Under the pieces are notes generated by a model, which was not told where the DNA came from, searched no databases, and saw nothing but the letters and a program-made list of their open reading frames with translations. The translations under genes and the position numbers were made by a program. From DASVTU01 sp036387415 (lineage in GTDB: Bacteria > Acidobacteriota > Blastocatellia > Pyrinomonadales > Pyrinomonadaceae), in NCBI GenBank assembly GCA_036387415.1, contig DASVTU010000029.1, positions 1-64,000 of the forward strand: a DNA stretch of 64,000 nucleotides. Reading direction: 5' to 3'. Shown in pieces: positions 8,658-17,462 of the stretch. Every line of letters starts with the position of its first letter. Positions within the stretch are counted from its first letter, which is position 1.

Positions 8658-8846
8658 GAATTGCGGATTTCGGATTGCGGAATGCGGATTGAAAACAGTA
8701 GGCAGGAGTCAGGAGACAGTAGCCAGTCGAAACGCCTGATTGTGTTGACATGCGTTGTGAGCTTCACTCTCAACTGCTTCCGGTCTTCATTCCGGCTTCT
8801 GGCTTCTGAATTCTTCTTCCAGTCCGCATTCCGCATTCCGCAATCT
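8656..8846. repeat. Family C heptamer inverted repeat between convergent genes
   Basis: The left arm is a degenerate 7-mer tandem (gcggatt/tcggatt/gcggaat/gcggatt, about 8663-8690) and the right arm (8821-8846) is its complement. Inside, a second repetitive pair occurs (aggcaggagtcagg... and ...ggcttctggcttctg). The element starts on the stop codon of the upstream gene and ends 4 bp before the stop of the convergent permease gene. Confidence 0.85.
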
Positions 8847-8850
8847 TAAA

Positions 8851-11376
8851 TCATTGGTTGCGTAGAATTGTGAGCGGCTTGCGCGTGAGCACGTCGAGGC
8901 TGGCGAGCGCGCCGACGACGATAACGAGAACCATCGTGGCTGCCAGTCCGACGATGTTGAGTGTGGGCGTGAAAGTCCATTCGATGTCGAAGACGTAGCG
9001 GGCAATCGCGTAGGAGAGGCCGATGGCGGCGAGCGAGCCGATGAGACCCGCGACGAGTCCGAGCAGGCCGTATTCGGCGAGCATGATGGTGAGTAAAACC
9101 TTCCGACGCGCGCCGAGCGTCTTCAAGACCGCTGCTTCGTAGATGCGTTGAAACTTGGTCATGGCAATCGAACCGATGAGAATCAAGACGCCGCTCAGGA
9201 AAACGAAACCGCCGATGAATGAAACGGCGAGCGTGATGTTGCCGAGTATCTGGTTGAGACTTCGCACGATGTCGGCCACGTCGATAACTGAAACGTTGGG
9301 GTAGCGGTCGAGCAAGGTGCGTTGGAAACGCGAGCGCGCGGGTTCGGCGTTGGGGCCGTCGATGGCACCGATGAACATCTGCGGCGCGTTTTCCAGCGAG
9401 CCGGGACGAAACAGAACGATGAAACCCGTCCGCGAATTTCGCCAATCGACGCGACGCACGCTCGTCACGCGCGCCGCAATCTTTCGTCCCAGAATGTCGA
9501 ACGTAATCGTGCTGCCGAGCGCCACGCCCGGAAGGTCGAGCATGTTTTCTTCAACTGAAACCTCCGGCTCTGCGCTCGGCGACGCATCCCAGAAACGGCC
9601 TCCGATAATCGTCTCGTTTGCTTCAAGCGTGGGGCGATACGTCACAACATACTCGCGTCCCAGACGCCCTCGCTCGCTCCGCAATTCTTTCTGTTCAAGG
9701 TCAACCTCGCGCCCGTTGATGGCGCTGATGCGCGCACGCAGAGTTGGAATCAACTGCGGACGTTTGCCCGTCGCCTGTTCGACAATCCCGGTGACGCCCT
9801 CCGTCTGGTCAGGCTGCACGTCGAGCAGATACATGTTCGGCAAGTTGCCGCGACGCATCACGTCGAACTCGTCAAGCAGGTTCGACTGCAACGCCTGAGT
9901 CGTAATGACGAGAAACGCGCCGAGGCCAACGGCCATCACGATGACGCGCGTCTGATTGCCCGGTCGATAGAGACTGTTGATTGCCTGACGCATCGCAAAC
10001 GAACCCGTGTGCCGCATCCGTCGCAACGCGTAGACGAGCGCGAGCGCGGCCACGTAGAGCAGTCCGGCGGTCAACGCGAGACCCGCAAGGAAAAACGCGC
10101 CGACGCGCCACGAACCCGCCTGCCACGACGCGAGCGCCACCAGACCTGCGACCACCGACGCGCCCGTCAGCCAGCGCACGGGGTCGAAACGGCGTCGCCC
10201 CGCGTCGGCCTCGTCGCGCAGGAGCATGCTCGGCTTGATGTGTCGAATCCGCAGCAGAGGCAATGCAGAGAACAGCAACGAGATGAGTAGACCCAAGCCG
10301 ACGCCCTGCATAACTGCGCCCGTCGAGACGTTGTAAGTCATGTTCGCCGGAAGACTCTCTGCGAAACGCTCTGCGACAAACAGCAGCGCCGCCTTCGCCA
10401 GCACTACTCCGAGAAGACTCCCCGCCAATCCGAGCGTCAACACCTGCGCCAGATAGACGGCGGTAATCTGCTTGCCCGTCGCGCCCACGCATTTCAATAC
10501 CGCGATGGCCTTGCGTTTCTGCTCGACGAAAACGCGCGTCACGCTCGACACGCCGATGCCGCCGAGCACAAGCACCACCAATCCCGTCAGCGACAGGTAG
10601 TTCTCCGCGCGCGTAAACTGCTCGCTCAAGTTCTCCTGCGAATCTTTGTACGAACGCACCGCGACGAGATTGTCCTTCAACTCCGTGCGTAACGCTTCCG
10701 TCAGCCTTTCGGCTCCGCCCACGGGCGCGCGAAAAAGAATTCGTCGCCGCGCACGACTCCCGAAGCCCGTCAGTCCCGACGCTTCGACAGCAGCCCTCTC
10801 AACTAACACGCGCGGCCCCAGACGAAACCCGCCGCCCGCACCCGGCTCGCGTTCGATGACGCCGCGAATCTCGAACGTCGAATTACCGATTTTGATTTTG
10901 TCGCCCACGCGAAGTTGCAGACGTTCAAGCAAGAGTGGTGCAACCACCGCGCCGTTATTTTCGATGAACTTCTGCGCGAACAACTCGCCGCCCGCCAGCC
11001 GAAACTCTCCGACGAGCGGAAACTGCGACTCGATGCCCTTCAACTCGACCATGATTGCGCCCTCGCGCGATTCGTCTGCGGGACGCGCCATCGTCGAAGC
11101 TTCCAGCGTCTCGACGCGCGCCTCGACGAGCGGCGTCTGCGCGATGCGCCCGACGGCCTCAAGCGTTTCGGGCGTCCACGGTCGCGACGTTTCCAACTGC
11201 ACGTCAGCCGTCAAAATCAGACGCGCCTCGCCCGCCACCGCCGCGTTGAGATTCCCAATCATCGAACGCAGAGCGACGATGGAGCCGACGCCGATGCCGA
11301 TGCACAGAAAAAAGAAGAGCATGCGCCGCCACGACGAACGAAGCTCGCGCCGCGCCATTTGCACGATGAATTTCAA
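8851..11376 (-). CDS. FtsX-like ABC exporter permease, YbbP type
   Basis: This 841-residue membrane protein has an N-terminal helix (MLFFFLCIGIGVGSIVALRS), a large periplasmic MacB-PCD-like domain, and two FtsX-type bundles with motifs such as LVVLVLGGIGVSSVTRVFVEQKRKAIAVLKCVGA and IAMTKFQRIYEAAVLKTLGA. About ten membrane helices are visible. It should pair with the adjacent ATPase to extract or export lipophilic or envelope substrates. The likely start is TTG at 11376, overlapping the ATPase stop (TTGA); ATG at 11358 is the alternative. As in E. coli ybbAP, the pair is divergent from a tesA-like gene. Confidence 0.9.
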   Translation of the reverse strand: MKFIVQMARRELRSSWRRMLFFFLCIGIGVGSIVALRSMIGNLNAAVAGEARLILTADVQLETSRPWTPETLEAVGRIAQTPLVEARVETLEASTMARPADESREGAIMVELKGIESQFPLVGEFRLAGGELFAQKFIENNGAVVAPLLLERLQLRVGDKIKIGNSTFEIRGVIEREPGAGGGFRLGPRVLVERAAVEASGLTGFGSRARRRILFRAPVGGAERLTEALRTELKDNLVAVRSYKDSQENLSEQFTRAENYLSLTGLVVLVLGGIGVSSVTRVFVEQKRKAIAVLKCVGATGKQITAVYLAQVLTLGLAGSLLGVVLAKAALLFVAERFAESLPANMTYNVSTGAVMQGVGLGLLISLLFSALPLLRIRHIKPSMLLRDEADAGRRRFDPVRWLTGASVVAGLVALASWQAGSWRVGAFFLAGLALTAGLLYVAALALVYALRRMRHTGSFAMRQAINSLYRPGNQTRVIVMAVGLGAFLVITTQALQSNLLDEFDVMRRGNLPNMYLLDVQPDQTEGVTGIVEQATGKRPQLIPTLRARISAINGREVDLEQKELRSERGRLGREYVVTYRPTLEANETIIGGRFWDASPSAEPEVSVEENMLDLPGVALGSTITFDILGRKIAARVTSVRRVDWRNSRTGFIVLFRPGSLENAPQMFIGAIDGPNAEPARSRFQRTLLDRYPNVSVIDVADIVRSLNQILGNITLAVSFIGGFVFLSGVLILIGSIAMTKFQRIYEAAVLKTLGARRKVLLTIMLAEYGLLGLVAGLIGSLAAIGLSYAIARYVFDIEWTFTPTLNIVGLAATMVLVIVVGALASLDVLTRKPLTILRNQ

Positions 11377-12119
11377 GATGCTGTCTCCAAAACTTCGTCC
11401 GCCCTCGCTTCATTCGCTTCGCGTCCGGCATTTACTTCTACGCTTGAAACGGCGTCGCTATCGGTGGCGACGCGCCCGTCGCGCAGGGCGATGCGTCGGT
11501 CTGCGAGGCTGGCGAGTTCGTGGTCGTGCGTGACGAGGACGAGCGTCGCACCGCGTCGGCGGTTCATTTCGACCATCAAGTCGAAGACGTGTTTGCCGTT
11601 GCGTGAATCGAGATTGCCGGTCGGTTCGTCTGCAAGAAGGATGGCGGGGTTGTTGGCGAAGGCGCGTGCGATGGCGGCGCGTTGCTGTTCGCCGCCGGAG
11701 AGTTGCGCGGGATAATGATGCGCGCGGGGTGTCAGTTCCACGTCTTCGAGCAGTTGACGCGCACGCGCCTCCGCACCCTCCACGCCCGCCATCTCCATCG
11801 GCACAAGAACGTTCTCAAACGCCGTCAGCGACGGAATCAGATGAAAGGACTGGAAGACGAAACCGATTTTCTTGCCGCGCAAGACGGCGAGCGCATCCTC
11901 GTTCATCGCGGTAATGGATTCGCCGTCGATGCGTATTTCGCCCGAAGACGGCGCATCGAGTCCGGCGATGAGTCCGAGCAGAGTCGATTTGCCGCTGCCC
12001 GACGGGCCGACGATAGAGACGAATTGCCCGTCTGGAATTTGCAAATCGAGCGCGTGTAGAATGGTTAGCATTTCCGTCCCCGAAGGAACAATTTTTGAAA
12101 CCTTGTATAATTCAATCAT
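11373..12119 (-). CDS. ABC transporter ATP-binding protein, YbbA/LolD type
   Basis: The 248-residue ATPase has Walker A GPSGSGKSTLLGLIAGLD, a Q-loop (GFVFQSFHLIPSLTAFENV), signature LSGGEQQRAAIARAF, Walker B ILLADEPTGNLD and a switch His (VTHDHELA). GFVFQ with NLDS is typical of the MacB/LolD/YbbA group. It powers the permease encoded immediately downstream, whose start overlaps this stop. Its ATG shares two bases with the start codon of the divergent esterase gene, so the leader of each gene lies in the other's coding sequence. The C-terminal ~35 residues are a variable tail. Confidence 0.93.
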   Translation of the reverse strand: MIELYKVSKIVPSGTEMLTILHALDLQIPDGQFVSIVGPSGSGKSTLLGLIAGLDAPSSGEIRIDGESITAMNEDALAVLRGKKIGFVFQSFHLIPSLTAFENVLVPMEMAGVEGAEARARQLLEDVELTPRAHHYPAQLSGGEQQRAAIARAFANNPAILLADEPTGNLDSRNGKHVFDLMVEMNRRRGATLVLVTHDHELASLADRRIALRDGRVATDSDAVSSVEVNAGREANEARADEVLETAS

Positions 12120-12120
12120 G
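12106..12120 (+). promoter_or_regulatory. Perfect -10 box placed for leaderless esterase mRNA
   Basis: TATAAT at 12106-12111 ends six bases before the ATG at 12118, so the expected transcription start is the A of the start codon. No good -35 hexamer is seen at the matching distance, and no Shine-Dalgarno sequence precedes the ATG. The box lies within the first codons of the divergent ATPase gene. Confidence 0.55.
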
Positions 12121-12828
12121 AAACTTTTTCTCTACGTAAAGATTCTCGCTCTCAGCGTTCTACTACTTGGATGCACGGGTACGGCGACGCGTCAGTCTTC
12201 CGCGCCCGCATCTCAATCTGACGCGACACCTGTGGCGATTGTGACCCCAACTCCTCACAAGAGTCTGCCAAAAATCGTCGCGTTCGGCGATAGCCTGACC
12301 GCCGGACTCGGACTCGCCGAGGCCGACAGTTATCCCGCCATTCTGCAAAAGAGATTGGAAGCGGATGGCTATCAATACGAAGTGGTCAACGCCGGAGTTT
12401 CAGGCGACACTTCGGCAGGAGGCTTGCGCCGCATCGACTGGTCGCTCGAAGGCAACGTGCGCGTCCTCATCCTCGAACTCGGCGCCAACGATTTTCTACG
12501 CGGTCAACCCGTCAGCGAGACGAAGAAGAATCTCAGCCAAATCATCGAACGCGCGAAGGCGCGCGGCGCAGAGGTGCTGCTTGCGGGGATGTACACGCCG
12601 ACGAGCGCGGGCGTCGAATATCAGAGAGAGATTCACGAACTCTTTCGCACGCTCGCACGCGAACATAACGTCGCGCTCATTCCCTTCTTCCTCGAAGGCG
12701 TCGCCGGAGTGGAAACACTCAACCAGCCCGACGGCATTCACCCCAATCCCGCAGGCCAAAAAATCGTCGCGGAGACGGTCTACAAATCGCTGCGACCCTT
12801 GCTCGACAAACAACAGGAGAAAAGATAA
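12118..12828 (+). CDS. TesA-like SGNH/GDSL esterase lipoprotein (arylesterase/lysophospholipase)
   Basis: The 236-residue protein starts with a lipoprotein signal (SVLLLGC lipobox, Cys at about 19), then a Ser/Thr/Pro-rich linker. The SGNH blocks follow: AFGDSLTAGLGL (catalytic Ser), NAGVSGDTSAGG, ELGANDFLRG (Asn) and DGIHPNPAGQ (Asp/His). This order fits E. coli TesA and related arylesterases. It probably acts on lipids or esters at the periplasmic face while lipid-anchored. It is divergent from a ybbA/ybbP pair, the same arrangement as tesA-ybbAP in E. coli. The start codons overlap head to head (CATG). Confidence 0.92.
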   Translation: MKLFLYVKILALSVLLLGCTGTATRQSSAPASQSDATPVAIVTPTPHKSLPKIVAFGDSLTAGLGLAEADSYPAILQKRLEADGYQYEVVNAGVSGDTSAGGLRRIDWSLEGNVRVLILELGANDFLRGQPVSETKKNLSQIIERAKARGAEVLLAGMYTPTSAGVEYQREIHELFRTLAREHNVALIPFFLEGVAGVETLNQPDGIHPNPAGQKIVAETVYKSLRPLLDKQQEKR

Positions 12829-12834
12829 GACCCA

Positions 12835-12966
12835 TTTCAAAACTCGCCACAGAGCCACAGAGATACAAGGGTCAGAAGGCAATAGTAAGAACTGCACTTG
12901 CGCGCTCTTTTACCCTTTTACTTTTTCCTTTCTCCGTGTCTCTGTGGCTAATTCTTGGTTTTGAAA
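12835..12966. repeat. Family A dispersed inverted repeat
   Basis: GCCACAGAGCCACAGAGA (12846-12863) pairs with TCTCCGTGTCTCTGTGGC (12931-12948) with two mismatches. An outer pair CATTTCAAAAC / GTTTTGAAATG (12833-12843, 12958-12968) extends the structure. The right flank TAATTCTTGGTTTTGA is shared, inverted, with the copy at 19.3 kb. It fills the space between the esterase and flavoprotein genes. Confidence 0.88.
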
Positions 12967-12988
12967 TGAACGTCGATTCGACGGGCGC

Positions 12989-14161
12989 ATGAAGAAGGAT
13001 GTCATCGTGATTGGCGGCGGCGCTGCCGGACTATTCTGTGCCATCGAGGCGGGCAAACGTGGGCGCAGCGTCCTCGTCATCGAACACGCGGGGTCGGTCG
13101 GCAAGAAGATTGCCATCTCCGGCGGCGGTCGATGCAACTTCACCAACACGAACACCACCCCCACTAACTTCATTTCCGCCAACCCACATTTCCACAAGTC
13201 TGCGCTCGCGCGTTACACGCCCGAAGATTTCGTCGAACTCGTCAGACGCCATCGTATCCGCTATCACGAAAAGAAACTCGGACAGTTGTTCTGCGACGAC
13301 AGTTCGCGTCAAATCATCGACATGCTGCTGGACGAATGCCAACGCGCACGCGTCGAGATTCGTCTTAACTGTCAGGTGTCCGGCATTGAAAAGGATGCCG
13401 CGTTCGACGTGCGAACCAATCAAGGCGCATTCGCGTGCGACTCGCTCGTCATCGCCACGGGCGGCCTCTCCATCCCACGTATCGGCGCGACCGACTTCGG
13501 CTATCGCATCGCACGTCAGTTCGGCCTGAAGATTCAGGAGACACGCCCCGCGCTCGTTCCCCTCACGCTCTCGCCCGCCGAACTACGCACCTTCAATCCC
13601 CTGAGCGGCGTCTCGATTCCCTCTGTCGTCCAATGCGACGGCGCGCAGTTTCGCGAAAACATCCTCATCACACATCGCGGATTGAGCGGCCCCGCCATCC
13701 TCCAAATCTCATCCTACTGGCGACGCGGCGAACGCATCCAAATCGACCTTCTCCCCGACACAGACCTCGACGCCGAACTACGCGCCGCACACTCCGCCAA
13801 CAACCAACACGAACTCTCCAACATCCTCGCACGCCACCTCCCCAAACGCTTCGCACAGACGTGGTGCGACCTCTACTCTCCCGCAAAACCCATTAAGCAA
13901 TTCTCCCCACGCGAACTTGAAGACACAGCCCGACGCCTCCACGCATGGCAACTCACACCCTCCGGCACGGAAGGCTTCCATAAAGCCGAAGTGACGCTCG
14001 GTGGCGTCTCCACCGACGAACTCTCCTCCCAGTCCATGCAATCAAGACGCGTCCCCGGCCTCTACTTCATCGGCGAAGTCGTAGACGTAACCGGACACCT
14101 CGGCGGCTACAACTTCCAATGGGCGTGGGCTTCCGCCTACGCCGCCGGACAATACGTTTAA
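12989..14161 (+). CDS. HI0933/BaiN-family FAD-dependent oxidoreductase
   Basis: The 390-residue flavoprotein begins KKDVIVIGGGAAGLFCAIEA, an FAD-binding GxGxxG motif, with VGKKIAISGGGRCNFTNTN directly after, the diagnostic block of the HI0933 family. LVIATGGLSIPRIGATDFGY and the C-terminal YFIGEVVDVTGHLGGYNFQWAW are also family hallmarks. These are predicted cytoplasmic NAD(P)H:flavin-type dehydrogenases of undefined physiological substrate. Length is normal. It stands alone between a family A repeat and a strong terminator. Confidence 0.93.
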   Translation: MKKDVIVIGGGAAGLFCAIEAGKRGRSVLVIEHAGSVGKKIAISGGGRCNFTNTNTTPTNFISANPHFHKSALARYTPEDFVELVRRHRIRYHEKKLGQLFCDDSSRQIIDMLLDECQRARVEIRLNCQVSGIEKDAAFDVRTNQGAFACDSLVIATGGLSIPRIGATDFGYRIARQFGLKIQETRPALVPLTLSPAELRTFNPLSGVSIPSVVQCDGAQFRENILITHRGLSGPAILQISSYWRRGERIQIDLLPDTDLDAELRAAHSANNQHELSNILARHLPKRFAQTWCDLYSPAKPIKQFSPRELEDTARRLHAWQLTPSGTEGFHKAEVTLGGVSTDELSSQSMQSRRVPGLYFIGEVVDVTGHLGGYNFQWAWASAYAAGQYV

Positions 14162-14236
14162 GCGACGAAAGTGGCTTCGGGTCGCGGCTTAGTCAGTGGG
14201 TTTGACGTGAAGATTTTTGACTAACGCACATGCAGG

Positions 14237-14275
14237 AAAAACTCACGGCTGCCGAGACGGTAGCCGTGAGTTTTC
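14237..14275. terminator. Bidirectional rho-independent terminator
   Basis: AAAACTCACGGCT (14238-14250) pairs perfectly with AGCCGTGAGTTTT (14262-14274) around an 11-nt loop. The A/T tracts at both feet give a U-run on either strand. It sits between the convergent flavoprotein and S41 peptidase genes. Confidence 0.9.
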
Positions 14276-14314
14276 GAGGGCAATGAGTTGCAGCATCGTC
14301 GGACGCGCGCTGTT

Positions 14315-15439
14315 TTATGAAGAAGATTTAGGAGCTTTCTTCATCTCGGCAATCTCCTTTTGGAGCGAGTCGGCGAGGCGTTTGAGGTTGGTCTTTAACT
14401 GCTCGTCGGTCGTCTTGTCTATCGCCTTCTGCACGGCCATGAGATGCGCCGTCTTGAGCGCCTGCTCGGCGGGCACGTCGATGTCGGGCTTGACGCCCGT
14501 GCCTTCCCAGTTGGTCTTGGTGATGGGATTGATGGCGCGTCCTGTCGGGACAAACATGCCGAAATTTTCGTTGATGCGGAAGCCGCCGCCGGGATGCGCG
14601 CCGCCGCCCGTCGTCTCGCCGATGATGGTGGCGCGTTTGAGGTTCTTGAGGTTGTAGCTGAACTCTTCTGCGCCGGAGAAGGTGCGGCGACTGGTCAGGA
14701 CATAAACGTCTTTGCCCTCGTAGCGTTTGCCGGAGACGGTTTTCTTCGTCCAAAACTCATCGGTGCGATTGCCCTCGCGCCAGTAGAGACTGTTGAGGTG
14801 GACAGGTTCGCTGCCGAAAAGATACGAACAGATGAGCGCCACCATCTCCGGTTCGCCGCCGCCGTTCTGGCGCAAGTCGATGATGAGCGCGTCGGTGTTG
14901 GAGAGAAAATTCATGGCCGCCGCCACTGTGTCTGCGCCGTTCTCGGCGTCGAAGAAGCCGCGCAGGTCGATGTAGCCGACGTTGCCCTGTAAGCGTTCTA
15001 TCTTCTCGAAACCGTAGTTAATACGCTTGCCAAACTGTCGTTGTCGTTCAACTTCTTCCAGCGTCGGCTCGTTGCGCTCCGCGCGGACGGGTATCGGCTC
15101 GTAGGAATAACGCACGCGCAAGTGCTTGTCGCGGCTGACTTCCTGCAAGTGTGCCGTCAGCATTCGCGCGAACTCTTTGGCGCTCGTCACGTTGTCGTAC
15201 TCCTTCTTCTCCGCACGCTCGCGCACGGCGGTCTCCATCTTCTTGGCGACATCGGGAAAAACGTAAGAGTCGTTGAGACGCTTCAACAGGCCGTCGATGA
15301 TTTGTTTGCGCGCGGTGGCATCAATGGTTCGGTCGGGTTGGTCGTCGGGTCGCCCCTGCGCGTAGGCGACGTTTGAGTTGATTAAAATCGCCGACAGGAG
15401 AATCGCCACGGCGGCGACCCAAATGGTTAATCTTTTCAT
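14315..15439 (-). CDS. Secreted S41-family peptidase (IRBP/C-terminal-processing type)
   Basis: The 374-residue protein has a signal peptide (cleavage after about NVAYAQ, residue 28) and an N-terminal helical domain (KQIIDGLLKRLNDSYVFPDV), typical of the IRBP-like S41 subgroup without a PDZ domain. The core shows VGYIDLRGFFD, ALIIDLRQNGGGEPEMV, the catalytic-Ser segment RRTFSGAEEFSY and GETTGGGAHPGG. It should be a periplasmic serine protease acting on protein C-termini or small peptides. It is a single gene, convergent with the flavoprotein gene. Confidence 0.92.
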   Translation of the reverse strand: MKRLTIWVAAVAILLSAILINSNVAYAQGRPDDQPDRTIDATARKQIIDGLLKRLNDSYVFPDVAKKMETAVRERAEKKEYDNVTSAKEFARMLTAHLQEVSRDKHLRVRYSYEPIPVRAERNEPTLEEVERQRQFGKRINYGFEKIERLQGNVGYIDLRGFFDAENGADTVAAAMNFLSNTDALIIDLRQNGGGEPEMVALICSYLFGSEPVHLNSLYWREGNRTDEFWTKKTVSGKRYEGKDVYVLTSRRTFSGAEEFSYNLKNLKRATIIGETTGGGAHPGGGFRINENFGMFVPTGRAINPITKTNWEGTGVKPDIDVPAEQALKTAHLMAVQKAIDKTTDEQLKTNLKRLADSLQKEIAEMKKAPKSSS

Positions 15440-15700
15440 TTCACACTCCTCCTCAATCCTGCTCCGTGATAATTTGCAATGGTTTGAATACCGGCAGTCT
15501 CGTCTGTCGTTTCGCTTCGGAACAAACGAATCCTAGATTCCAGTCACGTTCATTGATTACGTCGAAGTGGCATAATGGTTCCACAAGTTTTCCGCACCGC
15601 AAAAACGCCGGAATTGCACTTGCCCGACGCGCTTCCTGCACCTACGACGTTCGACCTTGAGAGTTTCGACATTTCAATTTTTCGGATGAAATAAAACGTT

Positions 15701-16618
15701 ATGGAATTTCGCATCCCGACGCCGCCCCGTTTCAGTTTCAAGAGAACGGCACTCAGCCACGGATGGAGCGGGCTGCTTCCCTTTGAATTGAACCGTGATG
15801 CGTGGACGCTTCGACGCGTGCTCGACCTCGGAGAAGGCGTCGCGCCCGTGACAGTTCAAATCTCCGGCACGGACGGCGATGCCATCAACGTCAGCACGTC
15901 GCGCCGCCTCAACCCGCGCGCCGTTGCCGGAGTGACGCGCGACGTGCGGCACATGCTTCGTCTGGACGACGACATGGCGGAGTTTTATGTCGCGGTCGCC
16001 AGCGACCCCGAATTCGCGTGGATTGCGCGCGACGGAGCGGGGAGACTTCTGCGTTCGCCCACCGTCTTTGAAGATTTGGTGAAAAGCATCTGCACCACGA
16101 ATTGCTCCTGGGCGCTCACGGAGAAGATGGTCACATCGCTCGTCAGACATCTCGGACGCGCGACGCGCGACGGACGCCACGCCTTTCCGACGCCCGCAGC
16201 GATGGCCGACGCGCCCGCGGAGTTTTACCGCGACACGATGCGCGCGGGTTATCGCGCGCCTTACTTCAAAGAACTCGCCGCGCGCGTCGTCTCCGGCGAA
16301 CTCGACGTGGAAAGTTGGTTTGAGAGCAACCTCACGACCGAAGAACTCAAACGCGAGATGAAGCGCGTCAAGGGCGTCGGCGACTACGCGGCGGAGAATC
16401 TCCTCAAACTCGTCGGGCGCTACGACGTGCTTGCGCTCGATTCATGGCTCCGCGCCAAGTTTGCGCGCACGCGTAACGCCGGACGCACCGCCGCCGACGC
16501 AAAAATCATTCGCTACTATCGCCGCTTCAATTCGTGGCGCGGCCTCGCCATCTGGTGCGACATGACACGCGACTGGATTGAAGACAACGAGGAACTAAAA
16601 GCAGTAGACAGTAAGTAG
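15701..16618 (+). CDS. HhH-GPD DNA glycosylase (AlkA/OGG-like)
   Basis: The 305-residue protein has an N-terminal beta domain and a C-terminal helix-hairpin-helix glycosylase domain. SPTVFEDLVKSICTTNCSW is the HhH-GPD entry segment; RVKGVGDYAAENLLKLVGRY is the hairpin; VLALDSWLR carries the expected catalytic Asp. There is no Lys at the bifunctional position (EN in GDYAAENLL), suggesting a monofunctional enzyme for alkylated or oxidised purines. No Fe-S cluster Cys are present. The last residues and the TAG stop are encoded by the first heptamers of the adjacent repeat element. It converges on nth. Confidence 0.85.
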   Translation: MEFRIPTPPRFSFKRTALSHGWSGLLPFELNRDAWTLRRVLDLGEGVAPVTVQISGTDGDAINVSTSRRLNPRAVAGVTRDVRHMLRLDDDMAEFYVAVASDPEFAWIARDGAGRLLRSPTVFEDLVKSICTTNCSWALTEKMVTSLVRHLGRATRDGRHAFPTPAAMADAPAEFYRDTMRAGYRAPYFKELAARVVSGELDVESWFESNLTTEELKREMKRVKGVGDYAAENLLKLVGRYDVLALDSWLRAKFARTRNAGRTAADAKIIRYYRRFNSWRGLAIWCDMTRDWIEDNEELKAVDSK

Positions 16619-16714
16619 TCAGTAGTCAGCATAAAGAACGTGATGATGTGCAGTTTCAATTAGCTTTCAAGAATCGAAAGCGGCATGTTTTTCTACTACT
16701 GACTACTATCTACT
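16597..16714. repeat. Family D heptamer inverted repeat supplying both convergent stop codons
   Basis: The left arm (about 16610-16631) is agtagac/agtaagt/agtcagt/agtcagc; the right arm (about 16693-16713) is its complement (ctactgactactatctactgc). Both convergent genes terminate inside the arms: the glycosylase at the TAG ending 16618 and nth at the TAG at 16696-16698. Confidence 0.88.
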
Positions 16715-17391
16715 GCGTCTGTCATTTTCATGAGCGACGAGGGGCAGAGTGGTTCGATAACGCACTCGGCGCAGAGTGGCGTGCGGGCTTTGCAAGTCTG
16801 TCTGCCGTGGGCGATGAGGAGATGCGGGAAATGAATCCAGTCGTTTTCGGGGACGAGGTTGAGGAGGTCGCGCTCGATTTTTTCGGGCTGCTTCTGTTTG
16901 CTGAGGACGAGGCGTTCGGAGAGACGCGCGACGTGTGTATCGACGACGATGCCGGAGGCGATGCCGAAGGCATTGCCGAGCACGACGTTGGCGGTCTTGC
17001 GTGCGACGCCGGGCAACGCCAGCAGTTCGTCCATCGTCTCGGGCACGCGCCCGCCGTGCTCCGCTTCGATGATGCGACACGCGCCCTGAATGGCTTTGGC
17101 CTTGTTGCGAAAGAAGCCTGTGGAACGAATGTCGTTTTCGAGTTCGACCGCCTCGACGCTGACGTAATCGCGGGATGTTCGATATTTGCGAAAGAGTTCG
17201 GCGGTGACGATGTTGACGCGTTCGTCCGTGCATTGCGCCGAGAGGATGGTGGCGATGAGCAGTTCGAGCGGATTCGAGTGATTGAGGCTGCAACGCGCAT
17301 CCGGGTATGTTCGCTTGAGCAAGCGGATGATGGTGCGTGTTCTCTGCTTTTCGTCGCTGTCGGGCAGATGCTTTTCGTCAAGAGTCGTCAA
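16696..17391 (-). CDS. nth: Endonuclease III (bifunctional DNA glycosylase/AP lyase)
   Basis: The 231-residue protein carries the full Nth signature. PLELLIATILSAQCTDERVN opens the core, LPGVARKTANVVLGNAFG is the hairpin with the catalytic Lys, VVDTHVARLSERL holds the catalytic Asp, and CKARTPLCAECVIEPLC provides the C-x6-C-x2-C-x5-C ligands of the [4Fe-4S] cluster. It removes oxidised pyrimidines and nicks the abasic site. The C-terminal MKMTDAVDSSQ is encoded mostly by the repeat element and is probably not part of the ancestral protein. The convergent neighbour is another DNA glycosylase. Confidence 0.96.
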   Translation of the reverse strand: MTTLDEKHLPDSDEKQRTRTIIRLLKRTYPDARCSLNHSNPLELLIATILSAQCTDERVNIVTAELFRKYRTSRDYVSVEAVELENDIRSTGFFRNKAKAIQGACRIIEAEHGGRVPETMDELLALPGVARKTANVVLGNAFGIASGIVVDTHVARLSERLVLSKQKQPEKIERDLLNLVPENDWIHFPHLLIAHGRQTCKARTPLCAECVIEPLCPSSLMKMTDAVDSSQ

Positions 17392-17462
17392 GGTTTATCT
17401 CTCGCGTGATGTCGATGTGGAGGACGTGTGACAGTTAATTTCGAGCGAGGCTATGTCTTCAT

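Noticed and set aside
15453..15641. Small frames in the S41 peptidase/glycosylase intergenic region
   Set aside because: Overlapping frames occur on both strands, neither has a ribosome-binding site, and the region more likely contains promoters.
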